A stretch of DNA of 16,367 nt from an uncultured Clostridia bacterium (GTDB lineage Bacteria; Bacillota; Clostridia; Oscillospirales; Oscillospiraceae): NCBI GenBank assembly GCA_945613045.1, contig CALZAG010000021.1, positions 1-16,367 on the forward strand, in the 5' to 3' direction. The position numbers were made by a program, and so were the translations under genes. Below the pieces are notes generated by a model. It was not told where the DNA came from, did not search any database, and saw only the letters and a list, made by a program, of their open reading frames with translations. Positions 1-6,023 of the stretch are shown in pieces (position 1 is the stretch's first letter; every line of letters begins with the position of its first letter).

Positions 1-2
1 GC

Positions 3-1607
3 ATCAAGGAAGAGTACCAGGCATTCATGGCACTTGACCAGCAGGGCAAGCTCGATGCCATCCTCCACGGCGAGAAGCGCCTTGGCCGCCTTTATGCAAA
101 GGGCGCAATGGCGACTGTACGTCGTGAGTGGCGCGGCATCAAAGACACCGCATATGACTTCTATGAGTGGGTCCGTATGTGGGGTATGCTCCTTATGACC
201 TTCTCCAAGGACCTTATTCCCGCGCTCAACAGTGCTCTGCACTACCGCTGGATGATCTCCTACTTCTGCTGCCACGGCTTCATGGATAAGAACATCATGG
301 GTCTGCGCGGCCGCGCACTCAAGATGGCTCATATCCTTATTTACGATATCTTCCGCTACGTTGCAGAGAACCTCGTGTTCCTGTCCAAGGCTGACCGCAA
401 GAACGGCAACAGCATCGAGCTGAACAAGAAGCTCGTTACCTTCGACGAGATGACCATGGGTCAGATCATGGCCGGTTTCCCCGACCTGCTTGGTATTCCT
501 CACCAGCTTCTGCCCGTCTTCCTCGTATCCGAGATCGACCAGCTCACCTGCGTGCCTTACATCGACGCAGTTGAGTCCTTCGGACTTCCCTCCGATACCT
601 GCCCCGTTCCTTCTTCCGAGTGCGGCGCTCTGGTTATCGACGCTCTGCCTGACATGGGCTGCGGCTTTATCTCCAGCTCCATGCCCTGCGACGGCTCCAC
701 CATGGCATCCTCTTACTTCGCCCGCCGCTTCCCCGATATCCCCGTGTTCCATCTCTGCTTCCCCGTACGTTACGAGGACGAGTCCGTTCTGCAGAGCGCA
801 GCTGAGGATATCAAGGCCTGCATCAAGTTCATTGAGGATCAGACCGGCGCAAAGTGGAATTGGGATGCATACTTTGCCGCAATGAAGCGCTTCAACAAGG
901 AGACCTCTTACGAGCTCGAGAAGTGGGAGATCAACAAGACTCCTTATCCCCAGCTCCTCGGTCCCTGCTACGAGCTGTTCCGCAAGTGGAACTACGAGAT
1001 GGACGGCGGCATCGATCCCCGCGTCATGAAGACCTGCGAGAAGGTCAGCAAGCTCATCCGCGAGGCATATGAGGATCGCGACGAAGCATGGCCCGGCAAG
1101 ATGAAGTACCGTGCAATCGTCTGGTCCTGCCCCGCACACTACTATGCAAACTTCTCCAACTGGGCTGCCAACTGCTGGGGCATTGACGTCCTGGTAGAGA
1201 TGGAGTCCCTGAACTTCACCAAGCCCCTCGAGACCGAGGACAAGGAAGAGGCTCTCCGCGACCTGGCCCGTCTGTACGAGCGTATGGTCATGCGCCGTCA
1301 CACCAACGGCGGTTACCAGAACGTCGTTACCGAGCTGTGGAAGCAGTGCGAGGATTGGAACGCAAAGCTCATCCTCATGTACCAGAACGTTGCCTGCAAG
1401 AACATGGCTACCGTTCAGGGTCTGCTGGATGACCAGGGCCGTGAGCGCGGCTACGATCTCATCTGGATCGAGCACGACCTTATGGACCCCAGAACCGTTT
1501 CCCGCCGCACCATGCGCGACAAGGTCAACGAGTATATGCGTACCGTTATGGGTGCTGAGCCTATCGATCCTTCTCTCGTCGAGTTCGAGGACGAGGTCTG
1601 CATGTAA
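3..1607 (+). CDS. 2-hydroxyacyl-CoA dehydratase family subunit (5' end probably outside window)
   Basis: Likely subunit of the iron-sulfur 2-hydroxyacyl-CoA dehydratases (HgdA/HgdB, FldB/FldC, BcrC families), which eliminate water from (R)-2-hydroxyacyl-CoA esters through a ketyl radical after ATP-driven reduction by an activase. The family call rests on overall resemblance and on the activase gene directly downstream. Counting from the ATG at 27, the protein has 526 residues and is Cys-rich: C192 and C199 in a CPVPSSEC segment, C221 in SSMPCDGS, and C457 before a conserved-looking C-terminal region (GYDLIWIEHDLMDPRT, then R-rich). Some of these could ligate a [4Fe-4S] cluster, but I cannot say which. 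The frame is open to the left edge and the ATG at 27 has no well-placed Shine-Dalgarno, so the true start probably lies upstream. At over 526 residues it is longer than typical HgdA (about 480) or HgdB (about 380). The substrate is unknown; a partner subunit would be expected just upstream. Codon use is strongly biased to C-ending codons. Confidence 0.82.
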   Translation: MKEEYQAFMALDQQGKLDAILHGEKRLGRLYAKGAMATVRREWRGIKDTAYDFYEWVRMWGMLLMTFSKDLIPALNSALHYRWMISYFCCHGFMDKNIMGLRGRALKMAHILIYDIFRYVAENLVFLSKADRKNGNSIELNKKLVTFDEMTMGQIMAGFPDLLGIPHQLLPVFLVSEIDQLTCVPYIDAVESFGLPSDTCPVPSSECGALVIDALPDMGCGFISSSMPCDGSTMASSYFARRFPDIPVFHLCFPVRYEDESVLQSAAEDIKACIKFIEDQTGAKWNWDAYFAAMKRFNKETSYELEKWEINKTPYPQLLGPCYELFRKWNYEMDGGIDPRVMKTCEKVSKLIREAYEDRDEAWPGKMKYRAIVWSCPAHYYANFSNWAANCWGIDVLVEMESLNFTKPLETEDKEEALRDLARLYERMVMRRHTNGGYQNVVTELWKQCEDWNAKLILMYQNVACKNMATVQGLLDDQGRERGYDLIWIEHDLMDPRTVSRRTMRDKVNEYMRTVMGAEPIDPSLVEFEDEVCM

Positions 1608-1657
1608 TATTTCTGAGTAAAAGCTACAGGACTTCTTATCCTTAAGCTTTGCTCTTC

Positions 1658-1697
1658 CTCTCCAAATCGCAAACACTCTGTTTGTGATTTGGCAGAG
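1658..1697 (+). promoter_or_regulatory. Intercistronic RNA hairpin between dehydratase subunit and activase
   Basis: Bases 1662-1674 pair with 1680-1692 as a 13-bp stem with one G-U pair and a five-base loop. A bulged C1693 lets four more pairs form (1658-1661 with 1694-1697). No T-run follows, so it is not a standard intrinsic terminator. A smaller GAGGC/GCCTC hairpin with a three-base loop follows at 1707-1719. Both lie in the 145-base gap before the activase, suggesting RNA processing, partial attenuation or mRNA stabilisation. That role is inference. Confidence 0.55.
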
Positions 1698-1752
1698 AAT
1701 ACTTTAGAGGCTATGCCTCATGGATTTTATTTGAATTTGGAGGAAATTATAA

Positions 1753-2547
1753 ATGAAATACTTTGGCGGCTGCGACGTAGGCTCGACCTACACAAAGGCA
1801 GTAATACTTGACGAAAACGGCAAGATGGTAGCGGACACCACGATCCGCAGCAAGATCAATTCCGAGGCATCCGCAGTAGCGGCAATGGAAGAAGTGTGCA
1901 GCAAGGCAGGCCTGAAGGACTCCAAGGAGCTTGCATACCTGATCGGTACCGGCTACGGCCGCAACAAGGTCCCCTTCGCAGATGAGAACATCTCCGAGAT
2001 TTCTTGCCACGCAATGGGCGTACATATCACCGATCCTACCGTTAAGGCGATCATCGATATCGGCGGCCAGGACGTCAAGGGCATCAGCATCGACACCGAC
2101 GGCACCGTAAAGAACTTCGCAATGAACGACAAGTGCGCAGCAGGTACCGGCCGTTTCTTCGAGGCAATGGCACGTTCCTTCGAGATGAGCCTGCCTGAGT
2201 TCAGTAAGCTCGCTCTGACCGCAAAGAATGTCATCCCCATCACCGCACAGTGCACCGTTTTCGCAGAGTCCGAGGTCATCACCCTGGTCGGCGAAGGCAA
2301 GCCGATGGATGAGATCGCAGCAGGTATCGAGATGGCAGTTGCAAAGCGCTGCTTCGTCATGGCGAAGAAGGCCGGCGCGACCGACAGCATCACCCTGACC
2401 GGCGGCTGCGCAAAGAACGACGGTCTGAAGGAAGCCATCGAGCACGTGCTGAAGCTGAAGGTCGTCAACCTGAAGACCGACCCCCAGCTTATGGGCGCAC
2501 TGGGCGCTGCCGAGTATGCACGCCAGAAGGGTCTTGCAAAGAAGTAA
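1753..2547 (+). CDS. hgdC: 2-hydroxyacyl-CoA dehydratase activase (HgdC-like, BadF/BadG/BcrA/BcrD ATPase family)
   Basis: ATP-dependent activator of the upstream dehydratase. The homodimer carries one [4Fe-4S] cluster at the subunit interface and uses ATP hydrolysis to push one electron, usually from ferredoxin or flavodoxin, into the dehydratase. The 264-residue product matches the family length (about 260). It shows the ASKHA-fold signatures: phosphate 1 at residues 6-13 (GCDVGSTY), phosphate 2 in DIGGQD at 102-107, and an adenosine-site LTGGCAKN at 215-222. The two cluster cysteines are visible as C128 in NDKCAAGTGRF and C167 in AQCTVF, almost exactly where HgdC has C127 and C166. A strong GGAGG lies at 1739-1744, about 8 bases before the ATG. 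The gene ends at a terminator and is the last of its operon. The symbol marks the family; the dehydratase substrate is not proven to be 2-hydroxyglutaryl-CoA. Confidence 0.93.
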   Translation: MKYFGGCDVGSTYTKAVILDENGKMVADTTIRSKINSEASAVAAMEEVCSKAGLKDSKELAYLIGTGYGRNKVPFADENISEISCHAMGVHITDPTVKAIIDIGGQDVKGISIDTDGTVKNFAMNDKCAAGTGRFFEAMARSFEMSLPEFSKLALTAKNVIPITAQCTVFAESEVITLVGEGKPMDEIAAGIEMAVAKRCFVMAKKAGATDSITLTGGCAKNDGLKEAIEHVLKLKVVNLKTDPQLMGALGAAEYARQKGLAKK

Positions 2548-2563
2548 TTTCAGCGTATTTTAT

Positions 2564-2598
2564 AAAAACAGGAGTCTCAAGACGAGGCTCCTGTTTTT
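2564..2598 (+). terminator. Intrinsic terminator after the activase gene
   Basis: Bases 2564-2578 pair with 2584-2598 as a 15-bp stem with one G-U pair around loop AAGAC. A-rich bases begin the left arm and T5 ends the right arm. It lies 16 bases past the activase stop and closes the dehydratase operon. The U-tract is only the five T's of the arm, then CG. Confidence 0.9.
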
Positions 2599-2661
2599 CG
2601 CATATTGCGCGTGCGTATATTTCGGTACAGGCCGTCATAAATTAAATGGCGGGTGATTTAA

Positions 2662-3132
2662 ATGAAAACAGACTGGAAAAGGCTCGGCATTGCCGTGGCT
2701 GTGCCTCTTGCAGCGGGCGGACTGTCCGCGCTGCTGACAAAGGACAGCATGATATTGTTCGAGGCGGTCAATAAGCCGCCGCTGTCTCCGCCGATGTGGC
2801 TGTTTCCTGTGGTATGGAGCATATTGTATATACTCATGGGCGTTGCCGTCTATCTCGTGTGGGTATCGGATAAGCCTAAGCGGAAAAAAGAGATCGCCTT
2901 TGTTTACTATGCCATTCAGCTCGCCTTCAACTTCGGCTGGAGCATAATATTTTTCGAGATCTCCGAGTACCTGGCGGCGTTAATATGGCTGTGCATACTC
3001 TGGTTTTTCATACTTTTGACCACGATTCAGTTTTTTTCCATCGACAAAAGGTCGGGATGGCTCATGATCCCGTATCTGCTGTGGGTTGTCTTCGCTGGAT
3101 ATCTGAATTACGGTGTCTATATCTTAAACTGA
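2662..3132 (+). CDS. tspO: TspO/MBR family membrane protein
   Basis: Tryptophan-rich sensory/translocator protein family: five-helix membrane proteins that bind and degrade porphyrins and cholesterol-like ligands and are linked to stress or oxygen responses. The 156-residue length is typical. Five hydrophobic segments can be placed at about residues 8-26, 44-68, 79-99, 103-125 and 130-153. Family hallmarks seen are KPPLSPPMWLFPVVW followed by LYILMG, the NFGWS motif near residue 90, and a C-terminal AGYLNYGVYILN. The start is supported by GGGTGAT at about 2649-2655. The gene stands alone between the activase terminator and the hairpin at 3135-3159, and I see no convincing promoter in the 63 bases upstream. 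Its ligand in this anaerobe is not evident. Confidence 0.92.
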   Translation: MKTDWKRLGIAVAVPLAAGGLSALLTKDSMILFEAVNKPPLSPPMWLFPVVWSILYILMGVAVYLVWVSDKPKRKKEIAFVYYAIQLAFNFGWSIIFFEISEYLAALIWLCILWFFILLTTIQFFSIDKRSGWLMIPYLLWVVFAGYLNYGVYILN

Positions 3133-3134
3133 AA

Positions 3135-3159
3135 TTGAGGGCGCCTGAGGCGCCCTCAA
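3135..3159. terminator. Shared bidirectional terminator hairpin (tspO / aldolase)
   Basis: A perfect 11-bp GC-rich stem (3135-3145 with 3149-3159) has a three-base loop. It sits between convergent genes and contains the aldolase stop codon (3156-3158). On the minus strand it is followed by a weak T-rich stretch (TTTCAGTTTA). On the plus strand the T-run comes only about 13 bases later, so minus-strand termination looks more canonical. Confidence 0.7.
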
Positions 3160-3929
3160 AGCATTGATTTGATTTTTTCCACGCGCTCACGGACCGACTC
3201 AATGAATACCGCGGCGTCGAGGCTGTAAGCCATTCCGTCAAAGCCCCTTTTGAATCCGGCGGCGACTCCGTCCGGACTGCCGGCAAAGAATATGCAGAAC
3301 TTGTCTGCCCTGCGGCAGGCATTAATTATGCGGTCGAGAGCCGACTGGAAAGCCGCATTGTCAAACTCGCCGGGGATTCCCATGGAAATTGACAGGTCGT
3401 AGGGTCCCACGAATATGCCGTCGACGCCGTCAAGGGCGGCTATCTCGTCAATGGCCTCGAGCGCACCGACAGTCTCGCACTGGGGGATGACCAAGGTCTC
3501 GGCGTTAAAAAACGCCATGGTCTCGGGCACGCTGCCGAGACCGTCAAAGCCCCAGCTATCCTTGCGGGAAGGGCAGAAGCCCCGCTGACCTATCGGACAG
3601 TACTTTGCATAGGAAACTATTTCCTTGACCTGCGAAACGCTGTGTACATTGGGGATAATAAGACCCTGTGCGCCGACGTCGAGAAGCTTCAGTACAGCCG
3701 GGCGGCTGGTTTCCCTTACTCTGCACAGCGGCGTGAGCCCCGACAGCTCGGCGGCGCGGATGAGCTGAGCGCTTGTCTCAGCCTCGATGGGGGAGTGCTC
3801 GTTGTCTATGATGACAAAATCAAGGCCGGTGCGGCCGAGACACTCCATAAGGTAAACGCTTGCGGTGTCAAAAAACATACCTACAGGCTTCTTGCCGTTT
3901 TTTAACTTCAACTTAAGAGCATTTTTCAT
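3156..3929 (-). CDS. HpcH/HpaI aldolase family protein (class II, metal-dependent)
   Basis: Predicted cytosolic aldolase that reversibly cleaves 2-keto-4-hydroxy acids to pyruvate and an aldehyde, or a related lyase. Read from the second Met, the 257-residue protein keeps the HpcH catalytic set almost by number: H45 in DNEHSP, R70 in LCRVRE, Q150 and E152 in IPQCETVG, and D178 in GPYDLS. E152 and D178 would bind the divalent metal. PIGQRGF at 112-118 is also typical. The start at 3929 has AAAGGAA eight bases upstream. An in-frame ATG at 3980 lies before the predicted transcription start (about 3965) and was rejected. The gene is monocistronic with a good promoter, divergent from the FBPase, and ends in a hairpin. 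The substrate cannot be told from sequence; 2-keto-3-deoxy sugar acids or 4-hydroxy-2-oxoheptanedioate analogues are options. Confidence 0.9.
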   Translation of the reverse strand: MKNALKLKLKNGKKPVGMFFDTASVYLMECLGRTGLDFVIIDNEHSPIEAETSAQLIRAAELSGLTPLCRVRETSRPAVLKLLDVGAQGLIIPNVHSVSQVKEIVSYAKYCPIGQRGFCPSRKDSWGFDGLGSVPETMAFFNAETLVIPQCETVGALEAIDEIAALDGVDGIFVGPYDLSISMGIPGEFDNAAFQSALDRIINACRRADKFCIFFAGSPDGVAAGFKRGFDGMAYSLDAAVFIESVRERVEKIKSML

Positions 3930-3971
3930 AAAGATCGTTCCTTTAGTCAGGATAAGCATACGCATAAGCCA

Positions 3972-3999
3972 ATTATACATAAATTTTACAAAACTACAA
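3972..3999 (-). promoter_or_regulatory. SigA-type promoter for the aldolase gene
   Basis: On the minus strand, TTGTAG (3994-3999) and a perfect TATAAT (3972-3977) are separated by 16 bases. Transcription would start near 3965, about 36 bases before the ATG at 3929. The -35 lies inside the inverted repeat 3984-4008. Confidence 0.75.
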
Positions 4000-4008
4000 G
4001 TTGTAAAA
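3984..4008. promoter_or_regulatory. Candidate operator: inverted repeat shared by divergent promoters
   Basis: TTTTACAA (3984-3991) and TTGTAAAA (4001-4008) form an 8-bp inverted repeat with a 9-base spacer. The perfect 11-base palindrome TACAAGTTGTA (3995-4005) lies across the spacer and right arm. The -35 of the aldolase promoter sits in the spacer and that of the FBPase promoter in the right arm, so a bound regulator could control both genes. No regulator gene is adjacent; this is inference from symmetry and position. Confidence 0.5.
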
Positions 4009-4029
4009 AGTGCAGAGGAATGATAATAT
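4001..4029 (+). promoter_or_regulatory. SigA-type promoter for the FBPase gene
   Basis: TTGTAA (4001-4006) and TAATAT (4024-4029) are separated by 17 bases. Transcription would start near 4036, giving a leader of about 32 bases. The -10 lies in the small palindrome ATGAT-AAT-ATCAT (4020-4032). A TGTAAAAAGT copy at 4041-4050 repeats 4002-4011. Confidence 0.65.
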
Positions 4030-4067
4030 CATAATCATAGTGTAAAAAGTAAAGCGAGGTGTGCGAT

Positions 4068-5948
4068 ATGAGTGAATTTAACCGAGAATATCTTGAATTA
4101 CTGGCGGAAAAGTACCCGGACGAGGCAGCCGCGTGCTCGGAGATAATCAATCTTCGCGCTATACTGGCTCTGCCGATGGGTACCGAGCATTTCATAAGCG
4201 ACCTGCACGGGGAATACGGGGCGGTGCGGCACATACTGAACAACTGCTCCGGGGTTATCCTTGAAAAGGTACGCAGACTTTTTGAGGGCGAGATAGGCGA
4301 GGAAGGCTGCCGAAGCCTCTGCACGCTCATATACTACCCGCGCGAGAAGCTCAGCGCCATGCGCGAGTCTGGCGAGCTGACAGACATGACCCTGAAGCGG
4401 ACGCTTAAAATGCTGCGCACGCTGGCGGAAACGCTGTCAAGCAAATACACTCGCGGCTATGTGCGCAAGCAGATGCCGCAAAAATGGAGCTTCGTTCTTG
4501 ATGAGCTGCTGCATATGCAGCGGGATGAGTATTCAAACCAGGTGCGCTATCATGACACCATCCTTGAATCCATTATCTCCACCGGCGCTGCCGACGAGGT
4601 AATAAGTGCCCTTGCGGACATAATAAAGCGCCTTGCAGTGGACAGGCTTCATATAGTAGGCGATATATTCGACCGAGGACCGGAGCCCGCAAGGCTTCTG
4701 GACGCACTTATGGAGCATCCGAATATCGATATCCAGTGGGGAAACCACGACATACTGTGGCTGGGTGCGGCGGCGGGCAGCCCCGCCTGCATATTCACCG
4801 TGCTGCGCATTTCGTTGGATTACGGCAACGCCAATCTCCTTGAGCGGCGCTACGGCATTTCACTGCAGCCGCTGTACAGCTTTGTTGACAAGTATTACGG
4901 CGCCGCCTCGGAGAAGAATATAAAGCTTGCCCTGAGCACACTGGGCTTTAAGCTCGAGGGCAGGGTGATAATGCGTCACCCCGGCTACGGAATGAATTCG
5001 CGGCTCATGCTCAACCGCTGCGACTTTGTGAACAATACCGTCATCCTCGACGACGGCGTTTACCCGCTGAACACAGATAAGTGGCCTACCATCGATCGGG
5101 CCGACCCCTACAGCATGAACGAAGACGAGCTTGCGCTGGTCGAGGAATATGTGTCCCTGTTCCGCGAAAGCCAGTCTCTGCGCCGCCACATGGACTTCAT
5201 CTACAGATACGGCAGCACATACCTCTGCTGCAACGGAAATCTGCTTTACCACGGCTGCATACCCATGACCGAGGACGGCGAGTTTGCCCGTGTGCGTCAC
5301 GGCGGTGTGTGGTACTCGGGCAAGAGCCTGCTCGACTATGCCGATATCGTTGTCAAAAGCGCGTGGGCAAAGCACGATGAATCCGCGCTGGATATGATGT
5401 GGTATCTCTGGTGCGGCAACGACAGCCCCTTCTCCGGCCGTGTTTTCCACACCTTTGAGCGCGCTGTAGTGGATGACCAAAGCACCTGGGCGGAGCCGAA
5501 GAACCCCTACTTCAGCTTCTGGGAGGATGAAAAGGTCGCAGATATGATCCTCACAGAGTTCGGCCTTGACCCCGAGCGCGGTCATATAATAAACGGCCAC
5601 ACGCCCGTCAAGGCCAAGAAGGGCGAAAGCCCCGTAAAGGCGGGAGGAAAGCTGTTTATCATAGACGGCGGCTTCTGCGAGGCATACCAGAAGACCACGG
5701 GCATCGCCGGCTACACGCTGGTGTACAATTCACACGGGCTGAAAATAAAATCCCACTATCCCTTTAAGGGTATCGCCAAGGCCATCGACGAGAATGCGGA
5801 TATCGACTCCGACGCCGTGCAGGTGGAGCGCTTTCCGGTGCGCAGATATATTGCCGACTGCGACTCCGGCGAGCATCTCCGACGCAGGATAGAGGCGCTC
5901 GAGCAGCTGCTTTCTGCCTACCGCTCGGGAGAGATACAGCCGAGATAG
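4068..5948 (+). CDS. fbp: Fructose-1,6-bisphosphatase, class III (Firmicutes type)
   Basis: Gluconeogenic enzyme that hydrolyses fructose 1,6-bisphosphate to fructose 6-phosphate in the cytosol. This class is confined mainly to Firmicutes and belongs to the calcineurin-like metallophosphatases, unrelated to class I and II FBPases. The 626-residue product has the family length (about 640). Metal-site motifs appear in order: SDLHGEY with D45 and H47, GDIFDRGP at 198-205, GNHD at 225-228, and a C-terminal NGHTP followed by IDGGF. The ATG at 4068 is preferred over an in-frame GTG at 4059 because a GAGGTG at 4055-4060 sits seven bases before the ATG and would overlap the GTG. It is a single-gene unit with its own promoter, divergent from the aldolase, and ends at a 22-bp terminator stem. 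The pairing with a pyruvate-forming aldolase would fit a switch to gluconeogenic growth, but that is inference. Confidence 0.95.
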   Translation: MSEFNREYLELLAEKYPDEAAACSEIINLRAILALPMGTEHFISDLHGEYGAVRHILNNCSGVILEKVRRLFEGEIGEEGCRSLCTLIYYPREKLSAMRESGELTDMTLKRTLKMLRTLAETLSSKYTRGYVRKQMPQKWSFVLDELLHMQRDEYSNQVRYHDTILESIISTGAADEVISALADIIKRLAVDRLHIVGDIFDRGPEPARLLDALMEHPNIDIQWGNHDILWLGAAAGSPACIFTVLRISLDYGNANLLERRYGISLQPLYSFVDKYYGAASEKNIKLALSTLGFKLEGRVIMRHPGYGMNSRLMLNRCDFVNNTVILDDGVYPLNTDKWPTIDRADPYSMNEDELALVEEYVSLFRESQSLRRHMDFIYRYGSTYLCCNGNLLYHGCIPMTEDGEFARVRHGGVWYSGKSLLDYADIVVKSAWAKHDESALDMMWYLWCGNDSPFSGRVFHTFERAVVDDQSTWAEPKNPYFSFWEDEKVADMILTEFGLDPERGHIINGHTPVKAKKGESPVKAGGKLFIIDGGFCEAYQKTTGIAGYTLVYNSHGLKIKSHYPFKGIAKAIDENADIDSDAVQVERFPVRRYIADCDSGEHLRRRIEALEQLLSAYRSGEIQPR

Positions 5949-5970
5949 CGCCGACAGTACGGAACGTCGA

Positions 5971-6018
5971 ATGCAGCAAAAAGGTCATCCTGTAAGCAGG
6001 ATGACCTTTTTGCTGCAT
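5971..6018. terminator. Bidirectional intrinsic terminator between fbp and the envelope operon
   Basis: A perfect 22-bp stem (5971-5992 with 5997-6018) surrounds loop TAAG. A5 and T5 runs inside the arms give a U-tract in either direction. It lies between the convergent ends of fbp (stop 5948) and the polymerase/ligase gene (stop at 6024), and serves both. Confidence 0.92.
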
Positions 6019-6023
6019 AAGAT

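Noticed and set aside
1658..1697. Hairpin after the dehydratase gene as an intrinsic terminator
   Set aside because: No T-run follows the stem, and the activase that depends on the same pathway lies just downstream.
1747..2468. Two minus-strand open frames under the activase gene
   Set aside because: Shadows of a strongly biased coding sequence; the plus strand has all activase motifs and a good ribosome site.
3930..3980. Upstream ATG at 3980 as aldolase start
   Set aside because: It precedes the predicted transcription start near 3965, overlaps the -10 region, and adds 17 residues with no family match.
4860..5600. Minus-strand open frame inside fbp
   Set aside because: Lies wholly within a complete class III FBPase gene and resembles no family.
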